From NCBI GenBank assembly GCA_012934845.2, contig WNNJ02001160.1:1-64000 (forward strand): DNA of 64,000 bases, in the 5' to 3' direction. Under the pieces are notes generated by a model, which ran no database searches, had not been told where the DNA came from, and saw nothing but the letters and a program-made list of their open reading frames with translations. Positions within the stretch are counted from its first letter, which is position 1. Every line of letters starts with the position of its first letter. Of this stretch, positions 42,905-52,899 are shown piece after piece. Source of the DNA: Pomphorhynchus laevis (lineage: Eukaryota; Acanthocephala; Palaeacanthocephala; Echinorhynchida; Pomphorhynchidae). Position numbers and translations under genes: made by a program.

Positions 42905-43050
42905 AAGACAATTTTAAATTCTTTAATCGTTGAAGTAATCGATGTAATCGTTGTAAACGTTGTAATCGTAGTTTATATATATTAGATCTCAAACTTTTTA
43001 TATCTTTATCTGATATGCCATTGTAAGTAGTTTATTATCAAGAACGTTCT
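42905..43050. repeat. Short array GTAATCG(T/A) and family C 5'-end motif
   Basis: CGATGTAATCGTTGTAAACG and TTGTAATCGTAG repeats, then TTGTAAGTAGTTTATTATCA. The same two parts recur in the same order at 43405-43550. Confidence 0.7.
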
Positions 43051-43089
43051 TACTAGTTCTTACTATAGGAAAATATTGTGTGTTTAAGT

Positions 43090-43420
43090 TCTTTAAATTT
43101 TTTGTTCTCATAAATTATTTTGCATATTCCAAACAATCAGTCGGATCAGAGTTTAGACCTACGATACATCATAGAAACATCATCAATCCCTGACGACGAG
43201 CTGCTTGACTGTCTGAACGCTTCTAAACTCCTTTCTGGTTCGTCAATACTATGATCTTCCCCGTCGTTGTGATACTTGCTCATCGCAATGGCCCTTGAAC
43301 AACAAGGAGAGCAATTCGGAGGCACAGAACCCACAAACAAAATCCCTAGACAGTAGAGATTTCGTCAGACAAGATGGAATGTGATATTGTACTAGAATTT
43401 AAATTTCCATCGTTGTAAAC
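43090..43420 (-). mobile_element. Family C-like LINE ORF1 5' fragment
   Basis: Minus strand. ATTTAAATTCTAGTACAATA at about 43405 matches the 5' flank of ORF1 in C2 (ATTCCAGTACAATATC, 38520). A weak frame with CSPCCSRAIAMSKYHNDGE follows at the place of the CxxC zinc half. Truncated and degenerate. Confidence 0.5.
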
Positions 43421-43550
43421 GTTGTAATCGTAGTAATATAGCTGTAATCGTTGTAATCGTAGTAATATAGTTGTAATCGTTGTAATCGTAGTAATCGTAG
43501 CAATCGTAGTTTGTATGTTATTTATTGTAAGTAGTATTTGTTATCAAGTT
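43405..43550. repeat. Array GTTGTAATCGTAGTAATATA and 5'-end motif
   Basis: About four imperfect copies of a 20-24-bp unit, then TTGTAAGTAGTATTTGTTATC. It sits immediately 5' of the minus-strand ORF1 fragment, as at 58617-59130. Confidence 0.75.
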
Positions 43551-43752
43551 TAAACATGAGTTGTTATCAAGTTGTCACGATCGTCTCATAGCAAGCGAGT
43601 CAGTGAAAATTAAGTAGTTTGATATTGTGTGCCTGTATTAATTTGATATTAATACAGATTTTTCCGCGAGCGTAGCGATTTAAACTGCAATTTTATTTAC
43701 TTTAGATTATATTTATTTTAGATCTCAAATGTAAGAATTTTAATAACCAAGA

Positions 43753-43776
43753 CTTTTTTAACGAAAGTTAAAAAAG
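43753..43776. repeat. 10-bp inverted duplication, 4-nt spacer
   Basis: CTTTTTTAAC-GAAA-GTTAAAAAAG, perfect arms. A second imperfect one, GTTTCCTT...AAGGAAAC, follows directly. Confidence 0.9.
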
Positions 43777-43859
43777 TTTCCTTAACGAAAGGGAAGGAAA
43801 CGAGATGGGAAAATTTTCTAGGATAGTTGAATTGATCTTCAGTTGAAGATAAACAGAAA

Positions 43860-44720
43860 ATTTATGTGGATCTAGAGTGATAACAGAGGGAGAACGCTAC
43901 AGTATAGTGTAGAGAGTATTCCATTTGGATATTGAATTAGAGGAAGGTTGACGCTTGTTCTTCCAAAATAGCAAAGACTTACTATGCAGGAGGGAACGGT
44001 GATACCGACGAAGAGCTAAATAGTTGCTGTGAATATCAATGGGGATAAAAGTGGGAGAATGCTTCAGGAAACGAATATAGGCTCTTAACGTAATACGTAG
44101 AAGACGCTTGGAACGGATTCAGTTATAGTCAAACCATTGTGCATAGTATGCTTGATGAATAGTATATGGTTAACAGAAACGAATTTTGCCAAGTATAGAA
44201 GTGAGTTCGGAACCAAAGAGATTAATCAAAGAGATATTCTGGACGTTGGAGAGGGATAGACAAAGAATGAGAGTTGATATAATTATTAGATAATGATAAA
44301 GATGAAGATTGATACATTTCCCTTGTTGACGGACAATTGGAGACGCAGAGAAAGAAGAGCGTAGAATATAAATAGAGATAATGACAAAAAATGTTTGATA
44401 AGAAAGTCGACTGATATGTCTGGATCCAAAGCAGAGAAGATAGGCTATTAGGAACAATTATTAGCTCAAGAACACATATAAGATACATATTCAGCGGAAT
44501 AAGTCTACCGAAAGATTGAGAGCAAGAAGTTCAAAGGTCTGTGAAAAAAATGAGCATTTAGAGTATGAATATGCAGAAAAATACGAGGCAGGGCGATGAT
44601 ACCATTTTATGTATAATACACTATGAGATGAATGAAGACGGGATTTTCGATGACCAAGATGTCAATACTATCAAGATGACAAAATTGATTTAGACAAGAC
44701 AGATCCTGCAAAGCAGATCC
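43860..44720 (-). mobile_element. Probable LINE C-terminal remnant
   Basis: Minus-strand frames read FGSELTSILGKIRFC then, in another frame, RRYHRSLLHSKSLLFWKNKR. This resembles the C-terminal, post-RT part of LINE ORF2, but I cannot assign the family. Confidence 0.3.
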
Positions 44721-45470
44721 AAAGAATTGAGATAAGATGTAAAGTACTAAGTTTAAGCGTATGTTAGGAGGCTGAGTTCCGTTTTGATATTTCGAGGCCT
44801 TATATTCAAAATGTTTCTCTATACAACCAAGTAAAAACCTTGCTGTAAGCAGGTGACCAAATAATTTTTGTAGTTATCGTTTAATCAGTTGCAATTCAGT
44901 TGACGATAGTTATCAATATACTTGTTACTCTTTGATAAATGTGTCCTACTCAGCCTCGGAAACGTTGTGATCAATGTATATATAATGATCCGTCAAGTTG
45001 CTAGCTTAAAAGAAGGTTAAAAGCTTACATTGTCGAAGAGCATATGATTTCCATTCTAAAAAAGAAATTGTCAACATCATGCATCGTCTTTCTCTGTCGT
45101 TTTAAGCGTTAGAATAAATGGAAAAAGATTGTTAAAAGTTTTTGTCTGTAGCGGAATTGATGCCGTGGAAACTTGATACGTCAGCTAAAGGGAATCTAAA
45201 TTTATTCCATTTCAATAGCTAAATGGAACAAACACTTTCAGGTCATGATTTCACACACACTCAGTAACTTCACATTCGAGTCATGATGTAGCTTACGCTA
45301 AACTAGGAACTAGTAAATTAATATAGATTTCAATAGAATTGAGTAGTATATTGCATTGGGAAAAATAACGGATCGTAAGGTAACAGCGTTTGATTTAATA
45401 GCTAGTTAACATATAGCATCCTATTTTACCCGTATTAACGATTATTGGTGCATACATTTTGATAATATTC
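44720..45470. other. No gene recognised
   Basis: Mixed composition without a clear motif on either strand. Confidence 0.4.
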
Positions 45471-45474
45471 TCCA

Positions 45475-46560
45475 TTGTGCTCCGATTGTATCATCTTAAC
45501 GACGCGCATTAAACTACTTTTAAAGAAAATGGAATCCTTGCGATGTGAATTCGTACCGAGGAATTCGTACCGAGGAATACTGAGACAAGCGTGTAAATGG
45601 TTATCTTCGCTGATTACTACTCATCTTAATTCTTACGTGGAAAATTTTCTACCAGACAAGCAACATAGTTTTTGTTCTAGTCATTCTACCTCCAATGCTC
45701 TCAATTCTCCTTCATGTAATCGATGATACACTCTACTTGTGCAGGATCGGTATTGTGTGCGGTGTTCTTTGACTTTAGTAAGGCTTTCGATTCTTTTGAT
45801 CAAAATAACCTTCCAATAAAGTTAAAATGCAATTTAAAATTAGAAGGCCATATTCTTCATGTAATAAAGGAGATGTTAAGACTTCATAACATTCGTATAT
45901 TTGACGGAGATAATTTTTCGAAGTATTTTATCTAAAATCGTGGTGTGTTGCAAGGCGATCCAATAAGTCCTCTGATTTTTAGTCTTTTAGTATCAGATTT
46001 ATCTGTAATAATAGAACAAACTAACGTTAAATCTATCTTGTAGGCGGATTATCTAGTAATTTTATCATGTGAAGTCAACTTGTAAAGCTTTATTGGCAAA
46101 CAACACACTGTGATCATAACAATTTAGTCGTCGATATGTCAAATCAAAATTTACTAAATTTTGAATGGTGGTAGATTTGCAAAGCAGATGTACTAATTTA
46201 TTAATTGTTCAAAAATAGAAACTATTATTGTATTTTGTTATTTCGGGTCTAATGTGACGTCGCAATGTTTTTTCTCGCAACATTACGAACAAATATCGTA
46301 CGAAATAGCTCAACGCTTACATAAAGTTTCACTGCTGAAACAAGCATTCTTCGTCACAACATTGAAGTATTTTAGAATAATGTTTACCCAATTGTCAGTC
46401 GTCGTCTAAAGGTATTCTTTCCGAATCTCATATAAAGTTATTTAGCTGCCATCGATAAAATTAAATGGAGACATTTAAAAAGGTTTCTTTGTATTCCGCA
46501 GGAAACATCTTTGTCAATTTTACTTCATATCTTAAACGAACCTCAATTATGTAAGAAAAC
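45475..46560 (+). mobile_element. LINE family D, RT fragment
   Basis: FLPDKQHSFCSSHSTSNAL (RT fingers), VLCAVFFDFSKAFDSFDQNN (palm motif A), RIFDGDNFSKYF, then GVLQGDPISPLIFSLLVSDL (motif B with QGDPISP, unlike the QGSVLGP of families B and C), YLVILSC (motif C remnant), and FFPNLI-SYLAAIDKIKWR. A separate LINE lineage; broken by several stops and frame changes. EFVPRNSYRGI is locally duplicated at nucleotide level (GAATTCGTACCGAG twice at 45548). Confidence 0.65.
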
Positions 46561-46579
46561 GATGCTTTAACTTGCTCTC

Positions 46580-47190
46580 ACATACACGTTCGCATTATAT
46601 TATAATATAATTATAATATTTAATTATAAGTTTTAAATAGAACTTTATATTTCCAACGATTTGAATAATTGAAATTGCACAACTATATATGAAATATAAG
46701 TATATAGTATAAGATAAACTATATACAACTATATAGTATATGGTATATAGTATATTTATATAATATAAAATATAGTATATATACTTATATATTATATAAG
46801 TATATATTATATTTGAGTATAATATAATAATATATTATATAATATATAATATATTATAATATACTATTATATTATAATATTATAATATTATATTATAATA
46901 TATTATAATATTTAATAGAAATCTTTCCTGTTTTGCTTTAAAATCAAGTTTGTTATTTTGCCATTATTTAAATTTAAAATTTAAAACAAATTTAAATTAA
47001 ATTTAAATTATTAATTATAAAATATTCAGCGTCATTATAATTTATAAATTTCAAAAAATAAATCTTTCAAATTTTATAAATTAAAAATTATAATTGCAAT
47101 TCTACTCATATATTTAAATGTATTTAATTGAGTTGAGTTGTATTTAATTAAGTTTATTAATTAATTTAATTTAATTTTTATTAATTAAAA
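46580..47190. repeat. Simple AT repeats
   Basis: TATA, ATAATAT and TTAAAT runs, especially 46680-46920. No gene. Confidence 0.9.
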
Positions 47191-47305
47191 ATCAGACAAA
47201 AATTAATTACTTTTAGAAGTGCATTTGCTTGATACGAATTTTGTGCAGTCGTTCTGTGCTTTTATAGTATGATCTGATAGATCTGGGCCCTGAAGGAAAC
47301 AGTAT

Positions 47306-47437
47306 TTAAAGAAGTGTAATGATTTTGATATGAATAACCAATCCTTTGACATCTTGGAAGAAAGGATAGCAATCTTTCTGGGAAAATGTGAAAGCACGCG
47401 GTGTTCGCTGACGAGAATGGTGTTTCTCCAATTTACT
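47306..47437 (-). CDS. Candidate terminal exon of an unrecognised host gene
   Basis: Acceptor GATTTTTTAG (AG at 47439-47438). In the phase set by the preceding exon the frame reads SKLEKHHSRQRTPRAFTFSQ, KDCYPFFQDVKGLVIHIKII, TLL and TAA at 47306-47308. A second frame through the same DNA stays open to 47203, so the phase is not certain. I do not recognise the protein. Confidence 0.5.
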   Translation of the reverse strand, partial: SKLEKHHSRQRTPRAFTFSQKDCYPFFQDVKGLVIHIKIITLL

Positions 47438-47482
47438 CTAAAAAATCAAATAGATGTATATATAGAGTAAAGCTTTATTTAC

Positions 47483-47596
47483 TTTCATATTGCGAATGTG
47501 ATTTAACTTTGTTTCGATAATATCAAGATGTTTTCGAACCGTCTCCTGATAGATTTCGTTTATCATTAAAAGAGTCGACGCATCCTCTTCAGTAAG
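47483..47596 (-). CDS. Candidate internal exon, helical, unrecognised
   Basis: Acceptor TTTTATTAAG (AG at 47598-47597), 38 phase-0 codons: LTEEDASTLLMINEIYQETV, RKHLDIIETKLNHIRNMK. Donor AAA|GTAAATAA. The intron to the next exon is 45 nt (47482-47438), GT...AG. The peptide has an alpha-helical, coiled-coil-like pattern. The short intron length matches the 52-nt intron at 16.7 kb, which supports both as real host splicing. Confidence 0.6.
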
Positions 47597-47599
47597 CTT

Positions 47600-48280
47600 A
47601 ATAAAAAATATTTATTTAACTTTATAATTAATTATCAATAAGTATTTATAAAATGTTACCATTTGTGAAACATTATAGCTATTTTTCATTAAGTTTTCAA
47701 AATTATTTATTATACTGTTTTATACTAGTTTGTTAACAACAAACGAGAAAAAAGTTATTTTATTGAGTTTTCATAACAAAACTTAAAATTTAAAATTAAA
47801 ATTTACAATTAAAATTTTCTATCAAAATTATTTAATTATTTATAAATTTTTCACAAAACTTAATTTTTTATTAAGTTTTTCAATGATTTTAATTAGGAAT
47901 CTTTAACATTGACGATACCGATCTACACCTTCTTAAATTAGAATATGTTATGTATTCTTCTTATCATAGAAAATTTAATGTTACAAAAACACTGGCAGTA
48001 TAACATATATTTCAATTTATATTTCAAAATATTTTTCAAGTTTCAGGTCGAAAGCAAAATTACAAATTTTTTAACATTAAATTTAAACTTATTGAATGCA
48101 AATTGACTAAATTTAATGGATATAAAATTAACATCAATATACAAAAATACAATTGACTAGAGAAAATAAATAAATATAAGTTTTAAGTATTAGAAAACAA
48201 ACTACGTATGACTAGTTTGATAATAAAAATGAATTGTAAAAATAGGTAGGTTTTTAAAATTGAAGGTAGAACCTGCCCCT
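47600..48280. other. AT-rich, no gene recognised
   Basis: No further exon of the 47.4-kb gene was found upstream on the minus strand. Confidence 0.4.
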
Positions 48281-48284
48281 ACCA

Positions 48285-48360
48285 ACGCTGATTAATTAAA
48301 AATCAGAAATGATTTCAATTATATTTTAAGAAGCGCACTGATGTTGGCTTATAATTGGGA
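48285..48360 (+). repeat. SINE-like family S, deleted copy
   Basis: Has only the two ends of the family: GCTGATTAATTAAAAATCAG AAATGA at the left, and TGTTGGCTTATAATTGGGAT, CAGAATAAAA at the right. Confidence 0.6.
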
Positions 48361-48424
48361 TTCAAGCAACGTGCAGAATAAAATAGTCTGCACGTTTACA
48401 TATTATATACATTATATGTATTAT

Positions 48425-48695
48425 AATCAGAGTTAGTATTTCCACAACTAACTCTGATATAGTTTGAAACAGAAATGATTTCAATAAGATTTGCAAAATG
48501 TAAGACGAAAGTCTTTCATTAAATCTAATTGCAAATAAAAGAAGTCGAGTCGAGTGATCGTCAGCCAACATTAAAAGGATCGAAATGTGAAACGGACGTA
48601 TTGGATCAGTAGCTGAAGAGGTCACCAATACTGAAATGTAGCGTATTGCTGTTGGCTTATAATTAGGATTCAAGCAGCGTGCAGAATAAAAGAGT
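48425..48695 (+). mobile_element. SINE-like family S, copy 2
   Basis: GTAAGACGAAAGTCTTTCAT, GAGTCGAGTGATCGTCAGCC, GGATCGAAATGTGAAACG, then GTATTGG...CCAATAC enclosing AGTAGCTGAAGAGG, and GTAGCGTATTGCTGTTGGCT. The body from GTCGAAA to TGCTGTTGG is shared with the tRNA-headed SINE at 8786-8972. No pol III boxes seen in this copy. Confidence 0.7.
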
Positions 48696-48824
48696 CATCA
48701 AAATTTCAATAATAAAAATGACTGCACAGGTATATCAACTTAAAATTAGGGAAGAAACTATAGAGGACTAGTTTTATAATAGTATTTTTAGGAAAAATAA
48801 GTAGGTTTTCAAATTAAAGGTAAA

Positions 48825-49035
48825 GCGTTGCCTTACCAAAGCTGATTTAATTTGAAATCAGAAATGATGTCAATTAAATCAGCAAAATGTAAGACGAAAG
48901 TCTATCATTAAATATAAATGTCAATAAAAGAAGACGAGTCGAATGATCGTCAGCCAATATTGAAAGTACCGAAACGTAAAACGTATGTATTTGATCAGTA
49001 GCTGATGAGGTTCACCAATACTGAAATATATTTGC
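48825..49035 (+). mobile_element. SINE-like family S, copy 3
   Basis: Same order as copy 2: GTAAGACGAAAGTCTATCAT, GTACCGAAACGTAAAACG, GATCAGTAGCTGATGAGGTT, CACCAATACTG. It stops before the GTAGCG end. Confidence 0.7.
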
Positions 49036-49474
49036 ATAATAAAAAAACAGCTAATATTAAGAGTAATTTATTTATTTTTAAAATAATTCTTTCGTGATAT
49101 AGTTAATTAAAAATGTACTAATATGTGTAGCATAAAATCAGATAACCATCTCACTTGTAACAGTTATTAAATAACATTTATTAAATAATAGTTGAATTGG
49201 CCACTATGTGATCGATTGAAATAAGTATGTGAGCAAACATAAAATATTTCAAGGTAAAAGATTTATATAGAAGAGATCTACAGACAAAAAGACGATATAG
49301 AATTAATAGCAAAAATAAAGACAAGAAAAATAATTTAAATACTGAACACAATTTGGTGAACAGATTCAAATTCTAATCGACAATATAATCTAATAAATAT
49401 ATTTCAATATAAATGTATTAAAACTCTAATATTATAGAGTTTAAATAGCACATCCCAATAAATTAAAATAGTCC

Positions 49475-49750
49475 CTTGTCAGCGCTGATGTTATTTAAAT
49501 CAGAAATGATGTCAATTAAATCACAAAATGTAAGACGAAAGTATTTCATTAAAAATAAATGTCAATAAAAGCAGACGAGTCGAGTGATCGTCAGCCAACG
49601 CAAAAATGCCCGAAACGTGAAACGTAGGTATTGGATCAGTAGCTGATAAAGTCCACCAATACTAAAATGTAGCAAACTGCTGTTGGCTTATAGATAGGAT
49701 TAAAGTAGCGTACAGAATAAAAATTGTCATCCAAATGTCAATGGTAACAA
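49475..49750 (+). mobile_element. SINE-like family S, copy 4
   Basis: Complete body: GTAAGACGAAAGTATTTCAT, GCCCGAAACGTGAAACGTAG, GTATTGGATCAGTAGCTGAT, CCACCAATACT, GTAGCAAACTGCTGTTGGCT. Confidence 0.7.
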
Positions 49751-49957
49751 TGACTGCACAGGTATATAAACTAAAAATATATTTCAATAGTCTAAAGAAT
49801 AGAACATGTATGTGCGTATAAAGCCATTTATATGTGCGTATAAAGCCATTTGTAACAATACCATTTAACTAGCAACAAGTATTTAGAATAACAGTTTATA
49901 ATCAATTAATAGACTACATGAGTAGACTCCGGTAGCTGATCTGATAAGAATAATGCA

Positions 49958-49997
49958 TTATGTTTTAATTTTACAAATATGTAAAATTAAAACATAA
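49958..49997. repeat. 18-bp inverted duplication, 4-nt spacer
   Basis: TTATGTTTTAATTTTACA, spacer AATA, and its exact reverse complement. Confidence 0.9.
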
Positions 49998-50025
49998 AAC
50001 CATTAAAACATTAAGCCATTCCCTC

Positions 50026-50232
50026 ATGAAAGGATACAATATTGAATTCGATGATATCAAAATTCTTGCAAAAGAATCAAATTATTATAGACGGTTAATT
50101 TTTGAGTCTATACACATCAACGGCGGTGGTAAAAGGATGCATGGAAACAAATCAAATTATAATTTAAAAATTCATATCGATACCATGGACGAACAAAATA
50201 TCGTCGTATTCTTCCGCACTTATGGGATATAA
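50026..50232 (+). mobile_element. Penelope-like protein C-terminal fragment
   Basis: 68 codons: FDDIKILAKESNYYRRLIFE, SIHINGGG, then DTMDEQN. This resembles the extreme C-terminus of Penelope-like ORFs (W..-KI-D-E.NY-KRL..E.IHI......N...DTE). It is followed at once by a hammerhead-like motif, as expected of a Penelope terminal repeat. Confidence 0.5.
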
Positions 50233-50258
50233 GGCGATTTGTGTTTTAAAAACTTTTA

Positions 50259-50296
50259 CTTGAAAAGGGTCACTGTGATTGACCGAAACGTTGTTA
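50259..50296 (+). ncRNA. Minimal Penelope-type hammerhead-like motif
   Basis: A TTGAAAA box (degenerate CUGAnGA), a perfect stem GGTCA-CTGTGAT-TGACC, then CGAAACGTTG. It lies 27 bp after the Penelope C-terminal fragment. Confidence 0.45.
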
Positions 50297-50299
50297 CAA

Positions 50300-51100
50300 T
50301 TTACACTAACAAAAATGTTTTCTCGTGTGAATAATTAATAATGCCTAAAAAGCAAATTACATGACACACGAATGTAATTATAACAGTATTTACTTTTATT
50401 TGAAATTTTAATGTTAAATTGTAAAAAAACGTAAATAAATGTTTTTATTATTTATCTTTATTTTTGATTGATTATATAGTATAAAATACAAAATCTCAGT
50501 TAACTGATAAATATTTTCCAACTGACAAGTTAATAGTTACCAGAAATACTAAAACAATGTATTATTGATACAACATTATTATTTTCTGCTAATTTTCAAG
50601 AAAGTAAGATAAATTCTTTCTTTTTCTGATAATGGAGAATTATAAATTAACTGCATTAAAAACTTAAATTTACAATTTTTTTTCTCGTGTGGATAATTAA
50701 TAATGCCTAAAAAACAAATATGTAAAATTTAAAGATTATATTCATATTTTTTACACACAATTTTTTACATCCAAATATTTCGTAAATTTTGAATAAAGTC
50801 TCGGTATATAGACATAAGTATCGATATATTATCGAAAATTTTGAATAACGTCAGGTATATATGTGTCTAGTATTTAAAATGGTCCTTCTTATTTTACATA
50901 AACAAATAAGATCGAAATGTTCTATTCTAAAGTATATCGAAACGATAAATGATATTAGTAGTGAATGTGAATAAATAACCAAGTATTTTCTAGATTAATT
51001 TTATGAAATTTAAAATTTTTATTCACAGAAAAAACAATATTGCCGGAACTAATTTACACTTTTTTAAATCCTAAATAAATCAACATCAGCTTGTTGCATT
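50300..51100. other. AT-rich with a 40-bp direct repeat 363 bp apart
   Basis: TTTCTCGTGTGAATAATTAA TAATGCCTAAAAAGC at about 50319 recurs at about 50682 with two changes. It follows the Penelope-type motif, so it may mark terminal repeat units of that element. No gene. Confidence 0.5.
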
Positions 51101-51199
51101 TCAGGTGGAGCTAATGAGATTTGGATAATATATCGATATTTTATTATTTGGTGATTTGTTCTTCGCCAAATCGACACGCTTGATGCTTTCAGAGTGTCG
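51101..51199 (-). CDS. Candidate terminal exon
   Basis: Acceptor TTTCTGTTTCAG (AG at 51201-51200), then 32 open codons to TGA: RHSESIKRVDLAKNKSPNNK, ISIYYPNLISST. The pyrimidine-rich acceptor and sense-like composition suggest a real exon, possibly joined to the acidic reading frame at 51696-52043. Unrecognised. Confidence 0.4.
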   Translation of the reverse strand, partial: RHSESIKRVDLAKNKSPNNKISIYYPNLISST

Positions 51200-51604
51200 C
51201 TGAAACAGAAACTTAATTAATATTCAGAGATTATTTTTAATTTTATATCGAACATGATTTACAATTAAATTTTGCAATTTAATTAATTAAATTGATTTGA
51301 CAGATATAAATTTAAATTAATTTATGCACCTTTATCATTTTATTAACAAAAGTTGAAAAGTTGATTTATATGCATTTTATAGCTTGTTTCTGCAGTCATA
51401 TGCAAAACTACAGCATTTTATATTTTATACTGACATTTTTCGTCTAATAACAATCCCGCAAACTTAATTATTTATCGGTCGAATTTGTAAATTTTGCATT
51501 AAATTTAAACTCTTGTTATTCAAAGTGATGCCCGAAATGCATTTCACCACATATATTCAACCAAGATTTACAATATTACAATTTATTACTATTTATATTA
51601 TTAT

Positions 51605-51629
51605 CTTTTGAGACCTGAGGTCTCAAAAG
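51605..51629. repeat. 11-bp inverted duplication, 3-nt spacer
   Basis: CTTTTGAGACC-TGA-GGTCTCAAAAG, perfect arms, inside the probable intron of the 51-52-kb gene. Confidence 0.9.
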
Positions 51630-51695
51630 TCTATATTTTAAAATGTAAAACGACTTACTGTTGGAAGGCTATAATCTGGTAATAAGTTATCGCGT

Positions 51696-52043
51696 TCACT
51701 GGTTTTCATGCATTCGACGGTATTTTTCAAGACAATCAATATCGCCTTCCAAACAGATTTCGTTAAGTTCATCTTCAGAACATCCATCTTCGCTTATGGA
51801 TTCATCCTCTTCGTCGTCGTCATTTACTAATTTATCATCGTCAAATTTATAAAGCTTGCATGCTTCTCTCAGCATCTTGCACTCGTCTTCAATAACACAA
51901 TCACCATAACTATCCAATGTGGGGCAGGTTTGACCACCACTTATTGTTGTGCTATTGTCAGCGATCGACAAACTGCATTCAATATCATTCAGGGTCAATA
52001 AACTCGACTGAGACAGTGATGTGCATTTTCTTTTAGGTGCCAT
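51696..52043 (-). CDS. Acidic host-like protein, first exon or small gene
   Basis: 115 codons: MAPKRKCTSLSQSSLLTLND at the start, five cysteines in the middle (DSYGDCVIEDECKMLREACK), then a long acidic run DDDEEDESISEDGC, and CLEKYRRMHENQ. An acceptor-like TTTTAG lies 9 nt before the ATG, which would fit a 5'-UTR intron or spliced-leader addition. A consensus donor GTAAGT is at 51658-51653, 37 nt past the stop, in another frame; either the exon ends elsewhere or a frameshift is present. I recognise no domain; nuclear acidic proteins look like this. No transposon similarity is seen. Confidence 0.5.
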   Translation of the reverse strand: MAPKRKCTSLSQSSLLTLNDIECSLSIADNSTTISGGQTCPTLDSYGDCVIEDECKMLREACKLYKFDDDKLVNDDDEEDESISEDGCSEDELNEICLEGDIDCLEKYRRMHENQ

Positions 52044-52218
52044 TTGGGCAATCTAAAACTTAAAATTTTAATTGTATATGGATTTTAGCGACAAACAAAA
52101 GCTGTTTGTATTATTGTAAATTCATGTTGAAATGCATTAATAATGAATTAATAGCGTCAGATATTTGACATAAAAAACGTTATCTCACATTAAAAAGCTT
52201 GAGAAATAATAACATACA

Positions 52219-52525
52219 TTCCAGATTTTTCCTGTCAGTTGCAATTTATTTCTGGCAGTTCTGATTTTTTCAAGTCAGTTCCAGATTTTTCCTGTCATTT
52301 CCAGATTTTTCATGTCAGTTCCCGATTTTTTCCTGTCAGTTTCAGATTTTTCATGTCAGTTCCCGATTATTCCTGTCAGTTCCAGATTATTCCTGTCAGT
52401 TCCAGATTATTCCTGTCAGTTCCAGATTTTTCCTGTCAGTTCCAGATTTTTCCTGTCAGTTCCCGATTTTTTCCTGTCAGTTTCAGATTATTCCTGTCAG
52501 TTCCAGATTATTCCTGTCAGTTCAG
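52219..52525. repeat. 20-bp minisatellite TTCCTGTCAGTTCCAGATTT
   Basis: About 15 imperfect copies with TTT/TTA and C/T variants. It ends 45 bp before an ATG that starts a family C-like ORF1, so it occupies a LINE 5'-UTR position. Long frames through it are a by-product of the repeat. Confidence 0.95.
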
Positions 52526-52526
52526 C

Positions 52527-52700
52527 TCGCTACGCTCGCGGATTGAGCTTAATCTCTGGATAAAAGATCATGCCTAGAAAAAGTCGATCTCAAATTCCTG
52601 TTCCTGATCACGCATCTTCCATATCGGAAGATGCGTGATCAGGAAGGGAGCTTTCAAGGGTATTTATACCCAAGAAAAATAGCACGTGACTACGTGTGGG
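52527..52700 (+). mobile_element. 5' end of a family C-like LINE
   Basis: TCGCTACGCTCGCGGA (52527-52542) is followed by an ATG at 52570; the product MPRKSRSQIPVPDHASS resembles MGRKKQKSQVPNHVAS at 21113. The frame is cut after about 22 codons by a foldback at 52601-52645. The same 16-mer occurs inverted at 43663-43678. Confidence 0.5.
52601..52645. repeat. 20-bp inverted duplication, 5-nt spacer
   Basis: TTCCTGATCACGCATCTTCC, spacer ATATC, and the exact reverse complement. Confidence 0.95.
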
Positions 52701-52899
52701 AAAGTAGCTGTGCTCCCTAGTGCAAGTTTTTGAAAGTAGAGGACAGTTGATAATGAAAATGTTGTATAATCAGTTATCAAACAGTGAAAACTTCAGTTGA
52801 TGCCTGAGCGTTTTCGAAGCGACGAAATTTCCTAAAAAGGAAATGCAAGTAAAAACTTATAGGCAATTATAGCTATAAGGTCATAATATAGCGAGTATA

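Larger units (their letters stand above)
38781..42905 (+). mobile_element. LINE family C, plus copy C1, near-intact
   Basis: ORF1 (38781-39941) is uninterrupted; ORF2 (39821-42812) has one internal stop and one frameshift. After the ORF2 end there are 70 bp with GCCAATTAAGCCAGGCTTTT and a (TAA)n tail ending at about 42903. The RT and endonuclease motifs place it in the CR1/jockey-like group with APE-type endonuclease. Its 5' end faces the 5' end of the minus copy C2 across about 250 bp. This is the best-preserved element in the window and probably the youngest member of its family here. Confidence 0.9.

Noticed and set aside
43146-43340. Small serine-rich protein gene on the minus strand
   Set aside because: It lies in a truncated family C 5' fragment, flanked by the same 5' array and motif as other copies.
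46580-46920. Replication origin or matrix region from the TATA-rich run
   Set aside because: Simple AT repeats alone do not support such a call.
52239-52577. Frames of 112 and 83 codons with repeated SVPDF/SCQFQI
   Set aside because: By-products of the 20-bp minisatellite; two overlapping frames carry the same peptide repeat.
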